Assembly: GCA_019057865.1 (NCBI GenBank)
Contig: JAHLWP010000003.1
Location: 124,001 to 188,000 of the forward strand
Reading direction: 5' to 3'
DNA: 64,000 nucleotides
Origin: Promethearchaeota archaeon
Lineage (GTDB): Archaea; Asgardarchaeota; Lokiarchaeia; Sigyniarchaeales; SOKP01
Shown here: positions 1 through 10,300 of the stretch, in pieces
How positions within the stretch are numbered: position 1 is the first letter of the stretch
How the letters are laid out: every line of letters begins with the position of its first letter
The notes under the pieces: model-generated
Database searches by the model: none
What the model saw: only the letters and a program-made list of their open reading frames with translations
What the model was told of the DNA's origin: nothing
Position numbers and translations under genes: made by a program

Positions 1-234
1 TCTATTAAACTCTCCAATAATTAGATCTCTTGAGGTTCTTGCTATATATGGTCCACTTATGTTTCCTCTTAATGATAATAATGCAGGAACTATTAATATT
101 AAGATTAGAAAACTCTCAAATGGAACTATTAAAAGTGAAAGAACAATCCCCGCAAGGATATCTCCCACGATAGAAATGATTTCTGATGGGACTGTTTCTT
201 TAACGATCTTTCCTTTACTATCTTGAGATTCCAT
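1..234 (-). CDS. MgtE/SLC41-type divalent cation transporter, N-terminal part (cut by window edge)
   Basis: The first 78 residues are visible; the rest lies beyond the window start. After a short polar N-terminus comes a first membrane helix (about residues 24-46), then the motif PALLSLRGNISGPYIAR. That motif matches the start of the MgtE membrane domain, where a Pro-rich helix is followed by a conserved G-N-x-(S/G)-G. Such membrane-only MgtE proteins move Mg2+ or other divalent cations and pair as half-transporters. The ATG at 234 is chosen because an in-frame stop lies four codons upstream. No cytoplasmic CBS domain is encoded in the visible part. Family assignment is by motif recognition. 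Confidence 0.75.
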   Translation of the reverse strand, partial: MESQDSKGKIVKETVPSEIISIVGDILAGIVLSLLIVPFESFLILILIVPALLSLRGNISGPYIARTSRDLIIGEFNR

Positions 235-329
235 ATGCCATCCTCATCAGAATCCATTGCCTTGACAATAATATTTCCATTCATAATTATTTAAATTTTC
301 TAATTATTAAAAATATTAAAAGATTCCTA

Positions 330-363
330 AAAAAGGTTAATTAGTTAATTATTTAACCTTTTT
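330..363 (-). terminator. Stem-loop downstream of the 504-1004 gene
   Basis: An 11-bp perfect inverted repeat (330-340 and 353-363, arms AAAAAGGTTAA and TTAACCTTTTT) encloses a 12-base loop and is flanked by T-runs on both strands. It lies about 140 bases after the stop of the minus-strand gene at 504-1004 and before the transporter start at 234, so it suits a terminator between them. The rest of 235-503 is AT-rich without a recognisable gene. Confidence 0.45.
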
Positions 364-503
364 CTTAATCTAAATATTTATTTAGCACTAACATGACCAT
401 AAATTTATTCAAAATCTAAATAAATAATTTTTCATAAGAAAATCTTTTAATACAATTAGTCATACCTAAGAAAAAGAAAAAAAATTAATTAAATTCTAAG
501 GAC

Positions 504-1004
504 TTATTTACGTTTCCTCTTGATTATTAGTGCTGAAATTATAATTATTCCTATTATAAAGATTAATACGTTATATCCTGGAATGATAGGCTCTTCTTCC
601 GCTCCTACTGATATATAAGATATTGCGGATATTACTCCCCAAGGCCAAGCGGGAGTTTCAATTGTAAATGAGTTTGTACTGTAATTATAAATGATAGTAA
701 CATAAAAGTCAGGAGGAACTTCGTCCCATTCTAATGTTCCACTCATATTATAGGCATAAAATCGGAGTTCAATATTATTAAGATCGATAGATGATGGAAG
801 TGTCATTGTCATCGTTATATTGCCATCAATTAATGCATAATGAGTAATAAGTTGATCAAAATAAGCTAGTGGTGTACCCTCAGGTAGAGATACATTAACA
901 GGATTCATTGACAAGAAATTATAGATATATTCTGGTGTAGCTCCTCCGATAGATACATCAAGTTCAACAGTGACAGTCATATCTGTTATGAAATCACTAT
1001 TCAT
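504..1004 (-). CDS. Small surface protein with C-terminal membrane anchor
   Basis: The 166-residue product has a beta-rich, Asn/Thr/Ser-rich body with several N-glycosylation sequons and a Pro-rich linker (EEEPIIPGYN). It ends in one membrane helix (about residues 143-161) and a KRKRK tail. This is the usual layout of archaeal extracellular proteins anchored at the C-terminus with a short basic cytosolic tail. No signal peptide is present. The frame stays open for 17 more codons upstream of the ATG at 1004 without an alternative start, so the gene may be the 3' remnant of a longer surface protein. No specific function recognised. Confidence 0.6.
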   Translation of the reverse strand: MNSDFITDMTVTVELDVSIGGATPEYIYNFLSMNPVNVSLPEGTPLAYFDQLITHYALIDGNITMTMTLPSSIDLNNIELRFYAYNMSGTLEWDEVPPDFYVTIIYNYSTNSFTIETPAWPWGVISAISYISVGAEEEPIIPGYNVLIFIIGIIIISALIIKRKRK

Positions 1005-1129
1005 GGTAAAAGAATTAGTACCAAAAGATAGTGCTCTGTAAAATTTAGGATAATTTTAATTTCGAAAAATTAAATAATCTGACTATAGTAGAATAACTTT
1101 ATTTATTATTATATTATTTCTTAGTATTA

Positions 1130-1834
1130 ATGAAATCTCGTCAATATGAGTCTAGGTTTAAAGCAGGAGAATTTTTGGCAGAATTTGTTAAAAACGAGGC
1201 TAAAGTTTTAAATAACCTTATTAATCAAGATTCAAATCATTTTTTTTGTTTTGCCATTCCTAATGGGGGAATTTCTGTAACAGAGGGTTTTTGCTCTAAA
1301 TTTAATATCAAATATGATATTTTAATCGTACGAAAAATTAAGATTCCTTATAATACGGAAGCAGGTTTTGGATCTGTTACCACTGATGGAACTATTTTAA
1401 TTAATGAACCTCTACTAAATCAATTAGGGCTTTCTGAAAAAGCAGTAGAAGATTCAATTGATTTAACAAAACAAGAGATTCAAGATAGGCTGAAATTTTA
1501 CAATAAAGAAGTAAATTTAGAAGAACTTTATAAGAACAATATTCAAAATAAATGTATTTTCATACTTGATGATGGATTAGCTTCAGGTTTTACAATGTTA
1601 GCAGCAATAAAAATGATAAAAAAATATAACCCTATTAAAATTTTTATAGTTGTACCAACTGCTCCTTTAAGAACAGTTAAAAGAGTTGTTAAGGAGGTAG
1701 ATGAGATCTTTTGCCCTAATATTCGAGATGTTATGTGGTTTGCTGTTGCTGATGCATACAAAAATTGGTATGATGTTCCTGAGAATGAAGTTATAGAAAT
1801 ATTAAATAATTCCCAGTATTACTCAAATTTTTAG
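1130..1834 (+). CDS. Phosphoribosyltransferase-fold protein (COG1926-like)
   Basis: The 234-residue product carries the PRPP-binding signature of type I phosphoribosyltransferases: hydrophobic strand, two acidic residues and a small-residue loop (FILDDGLASGFTM, about residues 144-156). An N-terminal loop (IPNGGIS, about 43-49) matches the PPi-binding loop region. Size and motif order fit the stand-alone archaeal and bacterial PRTase family whose substrate base is not established. It sits alone with an AT-rich leader of under 130 bases. It could act in purine or pyrimidine salvage, but no base-specific hood motif is recognised. Confidence 0.8.
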   Translation: MKSRQYESRFKAGEFLAEFVKNEAKVLNNLINQDSNHFFCFAIPNGGISVTEGFCSKFNIKYDILIVRKIKIPYNTEAGFGSVTTDGTILINEPLLNQLGLSEKAVEDSIDLTKQEIQDRLKFYNKEVNLEELYKNNIQNKCIFILDDGLASGFTMLAAIKMIKKYNPIKIFIVVPTAPLRTVKRVVKEVDEIFCPNIRDVMWFAVADAYKNWYDVPENEVIEILNNSQYYSNF

Positions 1835-1944
1835 CTCGTGATTAATTCAATATTAAAAATATTCCAGGCTATCTGACATTAATTTAAATTTGAAGTACTT
1901 AATTCGTATGATAGTAAAAGAAAAGTAAAAAAAAAAGAGAATCT

Positions 1945-2238
1945 TTATGAACTAATCAAATGGAACAAGATAGAGGCATGTGGGATATAAAATTCATCGC
2001 GCTTTTTAATCACAACAGTGTGAAAGTATTCAGCAAGTCCCAGAAACCCTCTGATTACAGATTCATCTTCTTCAAATCTGAAGATAACATTTGCGATTGC
2101 TGATGACGTACTAAAACCCACTTTGTCGTATACACGCTCATCAATTAATGGAATTTTTAGTTCATTAACAATCTCATACACCCTTTTAATGAAAAGTTCC
2201 TTTTTTGGCAACTTTAACCCACCTAATATTAAAAACAA
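1945..2238 (-). CDS. Small conserved-looking protein of unknown function
   Basis: A 97-residue soluble protein with mixed helix and strand and no metal or catalytic motif I can name. The first ATG at 2238 gives a hydrophobic extension, MFLILGG. A TTG ten codons later (2211) is preceded by AGGTGGG at a good distance and begins LPKKELFIKRVYE, so translation may really start there. No operon partner is obvious: the genes on both sides point the other way. Function unknown. Confidence 0.5.
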   Translation of the reverse strand: MFLILGGLKLPKKELFIKRVYEIVNELKIPLIDERVYDKVGFSTSSAIANVIFRFEEDESVIRGFLGLAEYFHTVVIKKRDEFYIPHASILFHLISS

Positions 2239-2503
2239 TAAAGAATATCTTATTTTAAAAAATTTAATTAATTTTTAATTTTTAATAAATACAATGAAAT
2301 ATAGTATATAATATTATTAGATTTAGGATTTATAATAGTTAATGTTTTTTGTTTTGAATTTGGAAATACTAAAGGATTAAAATTTTATTTACGGATGGAA
2401 TAAAAATATAAATACATATTAATATAATAAAAATATAATCAATTAAAATAGTAATATAAATTATCATCTATTTTTCAAAAACAAGAGAGGAATTGAATAA
2501 AAC

Positions 2504-3205
2504 GTGGTTTCAAAAGAACAGAAAAAAATCGAACGCGTTATCAACTTTATGAAAAAAGGCTTAACATCTCTCGCTGATGATCTAGGAGAAACGGTAAAAG
2601 GAATAAATGATTTTATTAAATCTTTAGCAAAAGCTCAAAAAGATTTAAAGGAGATTTCTGTTATAGAAGAAGTTACTACTGTAAGTACCTCCTCTAAAAA
2701 AGTTCTTGCTCCAACTGGTACTACTGCGAAAACGAAAGCTGCAAGTACATTATTTAGTTTATTAAGTGGAAGTGGCCAAGTGGGTGCACCTATACCTGCA
2801 ACAGCTGCAGCTACTCCTAGTGCTCCCTCTGTTGCCGGTGGTCCTCCAAAACGCCCAGGTAAGAGAGGTCCTCCATCCGCACCAACTGGTGGAGCTCCTC
2901 CGACAGCGCCTAGTGGTGGTTCTCCTAAACGAGCTAATTTACCACCAGCTCCGAAATTACCGCCGGCACCAACTCCTGGAGCTACACCTCCAAAGGCACC
3001 AACTACTGGTGGTCCCCCTGCAAAACCACCTTCATTTGCTAAAAGACCCGGACCTCCTGCAACACCAACTGGGGCTCGTCCACCAACACCGCCTGGTGGA
3101 GCAACACCTGCAATAGCTCCTAAAGCGGGGGGAGGGTTAAGTTCTCTCCGTGATGAGATGTTAGACGAATTAAACCGATTAAAAAAGATAATGAGAGGAG
3201 AGTAA
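2504..3205 (+). CDS. Proline-rich protein with helical N-terminus and WH2/coil-like C-terminus, upstream of the actin-related gene
   Basis: The 233-residue product starts at GTG, 13 bases after AGAGAGG. Residues 1-55 form a charged helical segment. Residues about 90-210 are a Pro/Ala/Gly low-complexity stretch with many PP pairs and PxxP motifs. The last 22 residues form an amphipathic helix ending in RLKKIMRGE. Pro-rich segments of this kind bind profilin, SH3 or WW modules in eukaryotes, and a short helix followed by LKK resembles a WH2 actin-binding motif. The actin-family gene follows on the same strand after 234 bases. A role in actin regulation is inference from architecture and position. 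The Pro-rich stretch is more GC-rich than its surroundings, as its codons require. Confidence 0.75.
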   Translation: MVSKEQKKIERVINFMKKGLTSLADDLGETVKGINDFIKSLAKAQKDLKEISVIEEVTTVSTSSKKVLAPTGTTAKTKAASTLFSLLSGSGQVGAPIPATAAATPSAPSVAGGPPKRPGKRGPPSAPTGGAPPTAPSGGSPKRANLPPAPKLPPAPTPGATPPKAPTTGGPPAKPPSFAKRPGPPATPTGARPPTPPGGATPAIAPKAGGGLSSLRDEMLDELNRLKKIMRGE

Positions 3206-3439
3206 GAAACTCAAAGAAACTTATATTTCTTTTTCTACAATTGTAAATTGTCTCATTTTTAATATTTTATTACACAATTCTAAATTTATAGATTATTTCA
3301 TCATATGTCATGTGACATCGAGTTCACCGAAATTTTATTAGTGTAAAAGTAATTAATATTTTAGACTTAATATAATATAATACTAGATATAGTTATTTAG
3401 GGTATTTATCTTAAAAATAAATTTAAACTATAATAAGGT

Positions 3440-4561
3440 ATGGGAAATCTTACTGTTGTTTTAGATATCGGTCAATTTTCTTCAAAAATTGGATTTGCAG
3501 GAGAGGACACACCATCTCAAGTGTTTTTGACTATAGTTGGAAAGCCAAAATATCAATCTTTAGATACTCAATATGGTTTGAAGGATTTAGAGGAAAAAGA
3601 ATTATATGTAGGCGATGAGATTCAATCAATTGGCTTATATAAAATATTTCAACCTATTGAAAAGGGGATAATTGTTGATTGGAAACATTTTCAAAATATT
3701 ATTGACTATATCTTTTATAACTTACGAGTAGATCCTAGTCTTGTTAATGTATTATTCGCTATACATCCATTATTTCCATATACTGATTTAGAAAGAATCT
3801 TTGAGCTCTTTTTAGAACGTTATCAGTGTATGGCGTTCTATCCAGTATTAGATTCCATGTTAACATTATATTCTGGAGGTTTTCAAACCGGTTTAATTAT
3901 TGAAATTGGTGATAGCAATACCAGAATAGTACCGATTTATCAAGGTTATAAAATAGAACATGCAGTAAAGATGTTAGATATTGGGGGGAGAGTATTAACT
4001 CGTTATATGGAAACAATTTTAGAATCTATTGGGTGGTCTGTAGACTCTTCTATCAGAAGAGAATTAGTCAGAGTGTTGAAGGAAAAAGCCTGTTTTGTCT
4101 CATTAGACTATAAGGAAGATTTAAATAGGAGTGAACAATATACAAAAGATTATTCTTTACCAGATGGTTCTACTATAACACTGAATCAGGAACGATTTAT
4201 GATTCCAGAACTATTATTCAATCCATCTTCAGAATTAGAAGAAGATTCATTACCATATGCAATCATGGAGGTGGTAGAAGCCTGTGATTTGGATATTCGC
4301 CCTGTTCTATTAAATAATATTTTTTTATCGGGGGGTTCGAGTATGTTTCCAAACCTTAAGTCACGTATCTACCAAGAATTAGAACTTGAATTGGCGAGGA
4401 GAAAGAAAAAAAATCAAGTTATTAGAATTATTGCACCAACTGAAAGAACTTATTCTGTTTGGATAGGTGGTTCAATACTTGCTATGATCCCTGAATTTTC
4501 AGAAAATTGGATAACGCGTGCTAAATATTTTAGTAAGGGGATCCCACCAAATCTTTTATAG
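3440..4561 (+). CDS. Actin-superfamily (Arp-like) protein
   Basis: At 373 residues this has actin length. Phosphate-1 loop: LDIGQFSSKIGFAGED (D9, K16). Actin-like YVGDEIQS follows the DNase-loop region. Then come KGIIVDW, the phosphate-2 segment (EIGDSNTR, 155-162), VPIYQGY, the adenosine motif LSGGSSMFPNL (297-306) and the C-terminal APTERTYSVWIGGSILA. This is clearly eukaryote-type actin rather than MreB or ParM. Residues matching actin Q137, D154 and H161, which position the hydrolytic water, are D138, E155 and R162. It is therefore an actin-related protein rather than a canonical polymerising lokiactin, probably binding ATP but hydrolysing it poorly (inference). It is preceded by the Pro-rich protein gene. 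Confidence 0.93.
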   Translation: MGNLTVVLDIGQFSSKIGFAGEDTPSQVFLTIVGKPKYQSLDTQYGLKDLEEKELYVGDEIQSIGLYKIFQPIEKGIIVDWKHFQNIIDYIFYNLRVDPSLVNVLFAIHPLFPYTDLERIFELFLERYQCMAFYPVLDSMLTLYSGGFQTGLIIEIGDSNTRIVPIYQGYKIEHAVKMLDIGGRVLTRYMETILESIGWSVDSSIRRELVRVLKEKACFVSLDYKEDLNRSEQYTKDYSLPDGSTITLNQERFMIPELLFNPSSELEEDSLPYAIMEVVEACDLDIRPVLLNNIFLSGGSSMFPNLKSRIYQELELELARRKKKNQVIRIIAPTERTYSVWIGGSILAMIPEFSENWITRAKYFSKGIPPNLL

Positions 4562-4664
4562 GTCCTTTTTCTATTAAATGTGTTATGGTGATAATATATT
4601 TTGTTAAATAACTGAATATTTTATTCATTCTTAATATTACAACTCGTTTTATAGGTATTTAATA

Positions 4665-5003
4665 ATGGAAGATCTTAAAGAAGATGAGTTTTATAAACCA
4701 AATTATTCGAATTTATTCAATAAAATTAAGGATATAAAGATTCCTGTGAAAAATGAAATATTGATGGCTTTACTTGATGGTCAGTGGCATTCTGAACTTG
4801 ATTTAATAAGGATTACTAAGAAGAACCAAAATTATATGGGAGCAGTTGTGCTCGGTACTATGGTGAATTCTTTAAACCACTATATTAAAAATAATTATTT
4901 AGAGAGAAAAGTAATAAATGGTAAAATGTACTATAAAATTTCAGATAATTATGTCGGTTTAACAAGAGCAGCATATAGATTAAATCCAAAAAGTATATTC
5001 TGA
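4665..5003 (+). CDS. Winged-helix DNA-binding-like protein
   Basis: The 112-residue product has a helix-turn-helix layout: NEILMALLDGQWHSELDLI, then a recognition-helix region (about residues 62-75), then an ERKVINGKMYYKIS wing-like hairpin and a C-terminal YRLNP segment. This is typical of small archaeal winged-helix proteins. It follows the actin-related gene after about 100 bases on the same strand and could be a regulator, but the target is unknown. Fold assignment is from pattern only. Confidence 0.65.
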   Translation: MEDLKEDEFYKPNYSNLFNKIKDIKIPVKNEILMALLDGQWHSELDLIRITKKNQNYMGAVVLGTMVNSLNHYIKNNYLERKVINGKMYYKISDNYVGLTRAAYRLNPKSIF

Positions 5004-5084
5004 AAAAGATAAAACAGTTTTAAAAGAATTAATAAATGCGAAAATTATAACACTTTTTTTAAATTCCTTGTTGGTTAAAATATT

Positions 5085-7256
5085 CTATTTTTTAACGCAT
5101 TGATTATTCAAAATCTTATACTCCTCACATTTGGAGCAGAACATATTCCCTGAGCCCTCTTTAAGGCTTTTATTCCAGCAATTAGGACAAATATAATAAC
5201 TCAATTCTTTATTATTTCTTCGATAATAAACTCTAAAAACATTAAATCCACATTTGAGACATTTTGAGTTTAAAATGGTTATCTTACCCTTTTGTGGTAA
5301 AGACAAATAACTTTTGCAATTATCATCAGAACAAGCAAGGAATCTCTTTCTTTTAGTCGTAGTTATTAATTTCATTGGATGCGCATTACAAAAAGGACAC
5401 ATAGAAGATGTAAGAGGCACTGATTTACTTTTACGTAAAGAGGTAACATCTTTAACTTTATAACTATTGATACGCTTAATAATTTCATTTTTATTTGAAA
5501 TAAATAAATCAAATAACTCTAAAAATTTCTTTTTGACAATATTAACTACATCCTCCATTTTTTTTCTATTTTCTTTAATTTCATTTAGTTGAACTTCCAC
5601 CTCTTTAGTAAAATTCGGTTCTAAAAAGGGTAACCAAATTTCTTTTAAGCATTCAATTAAAAAATCACCTAGTTCTGTAAGTATATATCTACCTTTATTA
5701 CGATAAATCAAATCACGCTTTTGTAATAATTGAATAATAGTAGGACGTGTCGATTTTGTTCCTAACTGATGCTTTTCCATTAACTTTAAAAGCGAAGTAT
5801 CTGTAAATCTTGCTGGTGGTTTAGTTTCTTTTTCATTCAAAAAGATTTCATCGACTGGAATTTTATTTTCTATGATTTTTATAAATATATCATAATTTTT
5901 TTTAAGGAAGGGAGCTATTGCTAAATATCCCTCGGATATTAGAACAAGGATTCTTGATTTAAATGGTTCATCTTTAATAGATAGTTTTAAAATTGTTTTT
6001 GATTCCATAGCATCAAATCCAAAGAGTGCTAAATAATGTCTGGCTAATACATCATAAACTCTTTTTTGAATATTATTTTTGAACCGAGAATCATTTAATT
6101 CCAAGCTTTCTAAAGGTGTTATTGGAGGATGATCTCCAGCATCTTTTTTTCCTTTTGTTGGTTTGACTCTATTATTTTTCAGCAGACTTTGAGTGTAATT
6201 CCAATATTGAGAATGAGTGATGAATTTCTTTAGATACTGAAGGTGATCAAAATTTGGTTTGTATATATCACTGTCAGTTCTTGGATATGATATTATTTTA
6301 TTAAGATATAAAGAATTCATTGTCTTTAAAGCAAGATTTGCATTAATCTTCAAAACTCTTGTAAGCAAAATAAGAGCTTTTGAAGTGTTAAGGGGTGTGG
6401 GCGGAGGATTTTTAACTAAATTTGTTGTATTTTTTATTACATATGCAAATTTTTCATCCTTAATTTTATTGAATATAGTCTTTGCTAATGTTTCATCTGC
6501 TTTTTTAAATGGATTCTTTTGATGGTATGCTTTAAATTTACCATCTTTATGATTCAAATTAGCTTGTATCGTAAAATAAGGTTCTGGTATAAAATTTTTA
6601 ATACGTTCTTCTAATAAATAGATTAAATATAACAATGAGGTCTGAACTCTACCAATTGATATAAATCTGGCATTAAGTTTATTCAAAAGTAGTCTAAAAG
6701 TATTAGTAGCTTCTTTTGTTGCAGAGAAACCTATTATAGCATCGATAATTGCCCTTGCCTCACCTGTTTTTGCCCAATTATACTTTGGTGGAATTGTTTG
6801 ATTAAATTTTTTTATTATTTCATGTTTTTGTAGTGAACTAAGCCACATTTGTGACAATCTGATGTTTGGATTTTCTTGAACAACAAAAGGTAATGCATCT
6901 ATAAGCCCAATATTGCATCCTTCAATATCTGCATCTGTTCCAATTATACAATAATTACAAATTTTAGCATATTCTTTTAATGCTTTAATATGAGCCCCTG
7001 TATATTTGATTGGTACCTTCTCAATTGATTTTGGATTAGTGATAATATCGCGAGGATTAATATTAGTCCAACTTTTAAACACACCAGTGTTTCTATATTC
7101 AAGTAGATGCCCCCTTAGGGGTAAAACATAAATATTTTTTGATGGTACATAATAAATGTTTAAATTTTTTGTTTTTTTTATCAATTTAACTGGTCCAAGA
7201 GCTTCTGCTATAGCTTCTGCAGCTTTTTTTTTCTCAGCTATTATTAGAATTGCCAT
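5085..7256 (-). CDS. topA: DNA topoisomerase I (type IA)
   Basis: Relaxes negatively supercoiled DNA by single-strand passage. The TOPRIM domain opens with MAILIIAEKKKAAEAIAEAL and carries the acidic TDADIEGCNIG motif. The GRVQTSLL motif follows, and the active-site tyrosine lies in IISYPRTDSD (residue 324 counted from this start). The C-terminus has Cys-rich zinc fingers (MCPFC, LACSDDNC, CLKCG, ICPNC, CSKCEEY). An ATG at 7304 would add 16 residues; 7256 is preferred because family members begin at the TOPRIM strand. Length is normal for archaeal TopA and no helicase domain makes it a reverse gyrase, which suggests a non-hyperthermophile. Confidence 0.95.
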   Translation of the reverse strand: MAILIIAEKKKAAEAIAEALGPVKLIKKTKNLNIYYVPSKNIYVLPLRGHLLEYRNTGVFKSWTNINPRDIITNPKSIEKVPIKYTGAHIKALKEYAKICNYCIIGTDADIEGCNIGLIDALPFVVQENPNIRLSQMWLSSLQKHEIIKKFNQTIPPKYNWAKTGEARAIIDAIIGFSATKEATNTFRLLLNKLNARFISIGRVQTSLLYLIYLLEERIKNFIPEPYFTIQANLNHKDGKFKAYHQKNPFKKADETLAKTIFNKIKDEKFAYVIKNTTNLVKNPPPTPLNTSKALILLTRVLKINANLALKTMNSLYLNKIISYPRTDSDIYKPNFDHLQYLKKFITHSQYWNYTQSLLKNNRVKPTKGKKDAGDHPPITPLESLELNDSRFKNNIQKRVYDVLARHYLALFGFDAMESKTILKLSIKDEPFKSRILVLISEGYLAIAPFLKKNYDIFIKIIENKIPVDEIFLNEKETKPPARFTDTSLLKLMEKHQLGTKSTRPTIIQLLQKRDLIYRNKGRYILTELGDFLIECLKEIWLPFLEPNFTKEVEVQLNEIKENRKKMEDVVNIVKKKFLELFDLFISNKNEIIKRINSYKVKDVTSLRKSKSVPLTSSMCPFCNAHPMKLITTTKRKRFLACSDDNCKSYLSLPQKGKITILNSKCLKCGFNVFRVYYRRNNKELSYYICPNCWNKSLKEGSGNMFCSKCEEYKILNNQCVKK

Positions 7257-7383
7257 CTTAGTTATATTATTTAAAAAAATTTTCCTTTCTAATTTATTTA
7301 TCAAATATTCAATAAAAAAAATATAACTGAATAATGGATTACTAATAACTATTTAAAAAGAAAAATTATCATTGAATATCAAA

Positions 7384-10300
7384 TTACGAAGGAAGAGAAA
7401 ATGAAAATGTTGTACCTTCATTTAATCCTTCGGATTTAGCCCAGATTTCACCACCATGGGCTTCAACTATTCCCTTTGAAATATATAGACCAAGTCCCGT
7501 TCCTGTATCTTTGCTCCCAATTGGATGTTTTATACTTTCAAACTTTTTGAATAATCTACCTATTTCATCTTTAGTTAAACCAATTCCGTTGTCTTTAATT
7601 TCAAAAAAATATTTCTCATTTTCTTTTTTAGCCGAAATTTTAATCCAACCATAGTCAGGTGTAAATTTAATAGCATTTGAAATTAAATTAGTGAAAACAA
7701 GAAAGATTCGTGTAGGATCTACATTTATTATTATCTCATAATCAATATTAAGGATTATCTCAAGATTTTTTTCATTAATTAGATAGCTTAATTCGTCCAA
7801 GCAATTATTAATTATTTTACTTACATTTGTTTTTTCAATTTGTAATTGTAATCTACCTTCATCAATTTTCATAACTTCTAATAGTTGATCCATTAAAATT
7901 TCTAGGCGTTTGACATTTCTCTGAACTGTTTTCAAATCTTCAAATATTTCCGGAATTAAGGCGTTTTTATGCTTGAGAAGAATATAATCTGTATAACCAG
8001 AAATAGAAATTAAAGGTGTTTTTAGCTCATGAGCTGCCATAGTAATAAAATCATTTTTAATCTGGTCTAATTTTTTTAACTCAATGTTTTGGGCTCTTAA
8101 TTTTCTTTCAGATTCAATTAATTTTTGTTCTATTTTCTTTCTTTCTGTTATGTCACGTATAATGGTGATTACCTGAGCGACTTTACCCTCTGTAACAATT
8201 GGGAACTTTCGAGTTTCAGTAATTACATCAATCTCTGGCAAAATAGTGGTTTCTGTGGTGATAAGATGTATACCAGTGTCAAATACTTGTTGATATTCTT
8301 CATAAATAATGCTTGGCAAAAATGGGAAAGCTTCAGAAATTTTGCTACTAATAATATCTGTTTTAATATTGAGCTTTTTGAGCCATTTCTTAAGTGCTTG
8401 ATTCATCAAAATAATTCTCAAATCTCTATCAATAACATGCAGAGAATCACCTAAAGAATCAATAGTAGTACGGTATTGTTGCTCTGATTTTCTCAATTCA
8501 AGAGTCCTTTCTAATACTTTTTGCTCTAATAATCTATTCAATATTCTTAATTCTTCTTGAGATTTTTTTAGGTTTTGTTCAGCCTTTTTTTTTTCAGTTG
8601 TATCATGAATAATTGCCTGGATTAGAGTCTTATCACCAACATTTACTAGAGTGCTTTGGATGTCTAACCATAACTTCTTCTCATCGACTCTAGTAATCTG
8701 AAATTCTAAGGGCTCTAATTTATCTCCTTTGACAAATTTTACCCATCGCTCCTTTAATATGTCTATAAGAAATCCAGGTCTTTTAATTATCGATAATACT
8801 TCAGAAAACTTTTTTCCTATTAGATCTTTTCTTTCATAAGCAGAAAGTAAATTATTCATTGTAGAATTACAATCTAGAATTGTTCCATCTAATTCCAGTA
8901 ACCAAATAGCATATGGAGAGCTCTCAAATAAATGTCTGTATTTCTCTTCTGATTCTTTTAACTTTTTTTCTGCTATTTTTTTGTTAGTAACATCCCTTAA
9001 TAGAGTAACAAAACCAATTAAATTCCCATCATCATCATAGTAATTTTTTGAAGAACTTGACAACCAAATATAATGCCCATCTTGATGAATTGTACGATAT
9101 TCAACTTCTTTGGTCGTTAATACACTTTTTTCATTAACAGCCTTTGAGAATAATTTTTTTAAACGTTGAATATCATCGGGATGAATATCTTGAAATAATT
9201 TGGTTTCTAGATTAATTTCTTTACCTAGTAGCTCAGAAAATTGAGGAGAAACAAAACGAAATTTTCCATCAAGTCCAGTAATGACAATCACATCTTTAGT
9301 ATTTTCAATGATGTTTCTATACTTCTTTTCAGATTCTTTTATTTTTTGCTCTAAGCGAAATTTATCTGTAATATCTCGTGCTAAGCCACTAAATCCTATT
9401 TTATTTCGATTTGAATCATATCTTAAATAGATTGAAGATTCACATATCACTTGTTCTCCATTTCTTTTCAAAAATTGAAATTGAAAATCACTTTTAGGAA
9501 TTTCAGTTTCATAAACATTTTTATATACTTGGAAAATTTTATTCCTATTTTCTTCATCTACTAAATTCTTAAAATTTAAGCCTAATAATTCATTCCTTGG
9601 GATTCCTTGAAGATCACATAAAGCATCATTAAAAAAAGTAAAATTTCCTTTTAAATCAACTTCGAAATAGCTTTCTTTAATGTTTTCAAGGATACCGCGA
9701 TATTTTACTTCAGACTCTCTTAATTTTTGTTCTGCTACTCTTCGAATTGTGATATCTCTATAAGTGGAAAGAATTCCTACAACCTCCCCATCTAAATTAT
9801 GGAGTGGAATTCTATTTACTTCAAACCAAATTTGGTTACCATTAAGTAAAACTAAAAATTCTATAGTGTGATATTCAGCTTTATTATTTGCCATTACTCT
9901 TCTTTCATTCTCTTGAATTTTTGTTAGATCTTCCTTAATCCATAGTAAATCATCATCATTTTTACCTACTATGTTTATTGGGTTTTTAATTCCGGTTAAA
10001 GCAGCAAAATTTTGATTACATCCTAAATAATTCAAATTTCTATCTTTCCAATGGATTAACTGAGGGATATTATCAATCACTAACTCTAACATTTCTCTAG
10101 TTTTTTGATATGCAGCAATACCTTTCTTAGATTGAAGAAATTTCCAATATCTAATTTCAGGTAAAGTTTCTGTTAATTCATTGAATCTTGCTTGACGAAC
10201 CTTTATTTCTTGTTCCATTTTTTTAAACTTTGTTATTTCTCTAGAGAATAAAATAATTTTATTTTCTTTAGATGTATCAACAAATCGTTTACTTTTTATC

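Noticed and set aside
2766-3116. Leu/His-rich open frame overlapping the Pro-rich gene on the same strand
   Set aside because: It is the shifted frame of the repeated Pro/Ala codons (CCN, GCN) and has no independent start signal; the GTG-started 2504 frame explains the region.
3305-3318. Inverted 6-mers ATGTCA/TGACAT between the Pro-rich and actin-related genes
   Set aside because: Short and with no T-tail; expected by chance in this AT-rich sequence, though it could be a site.
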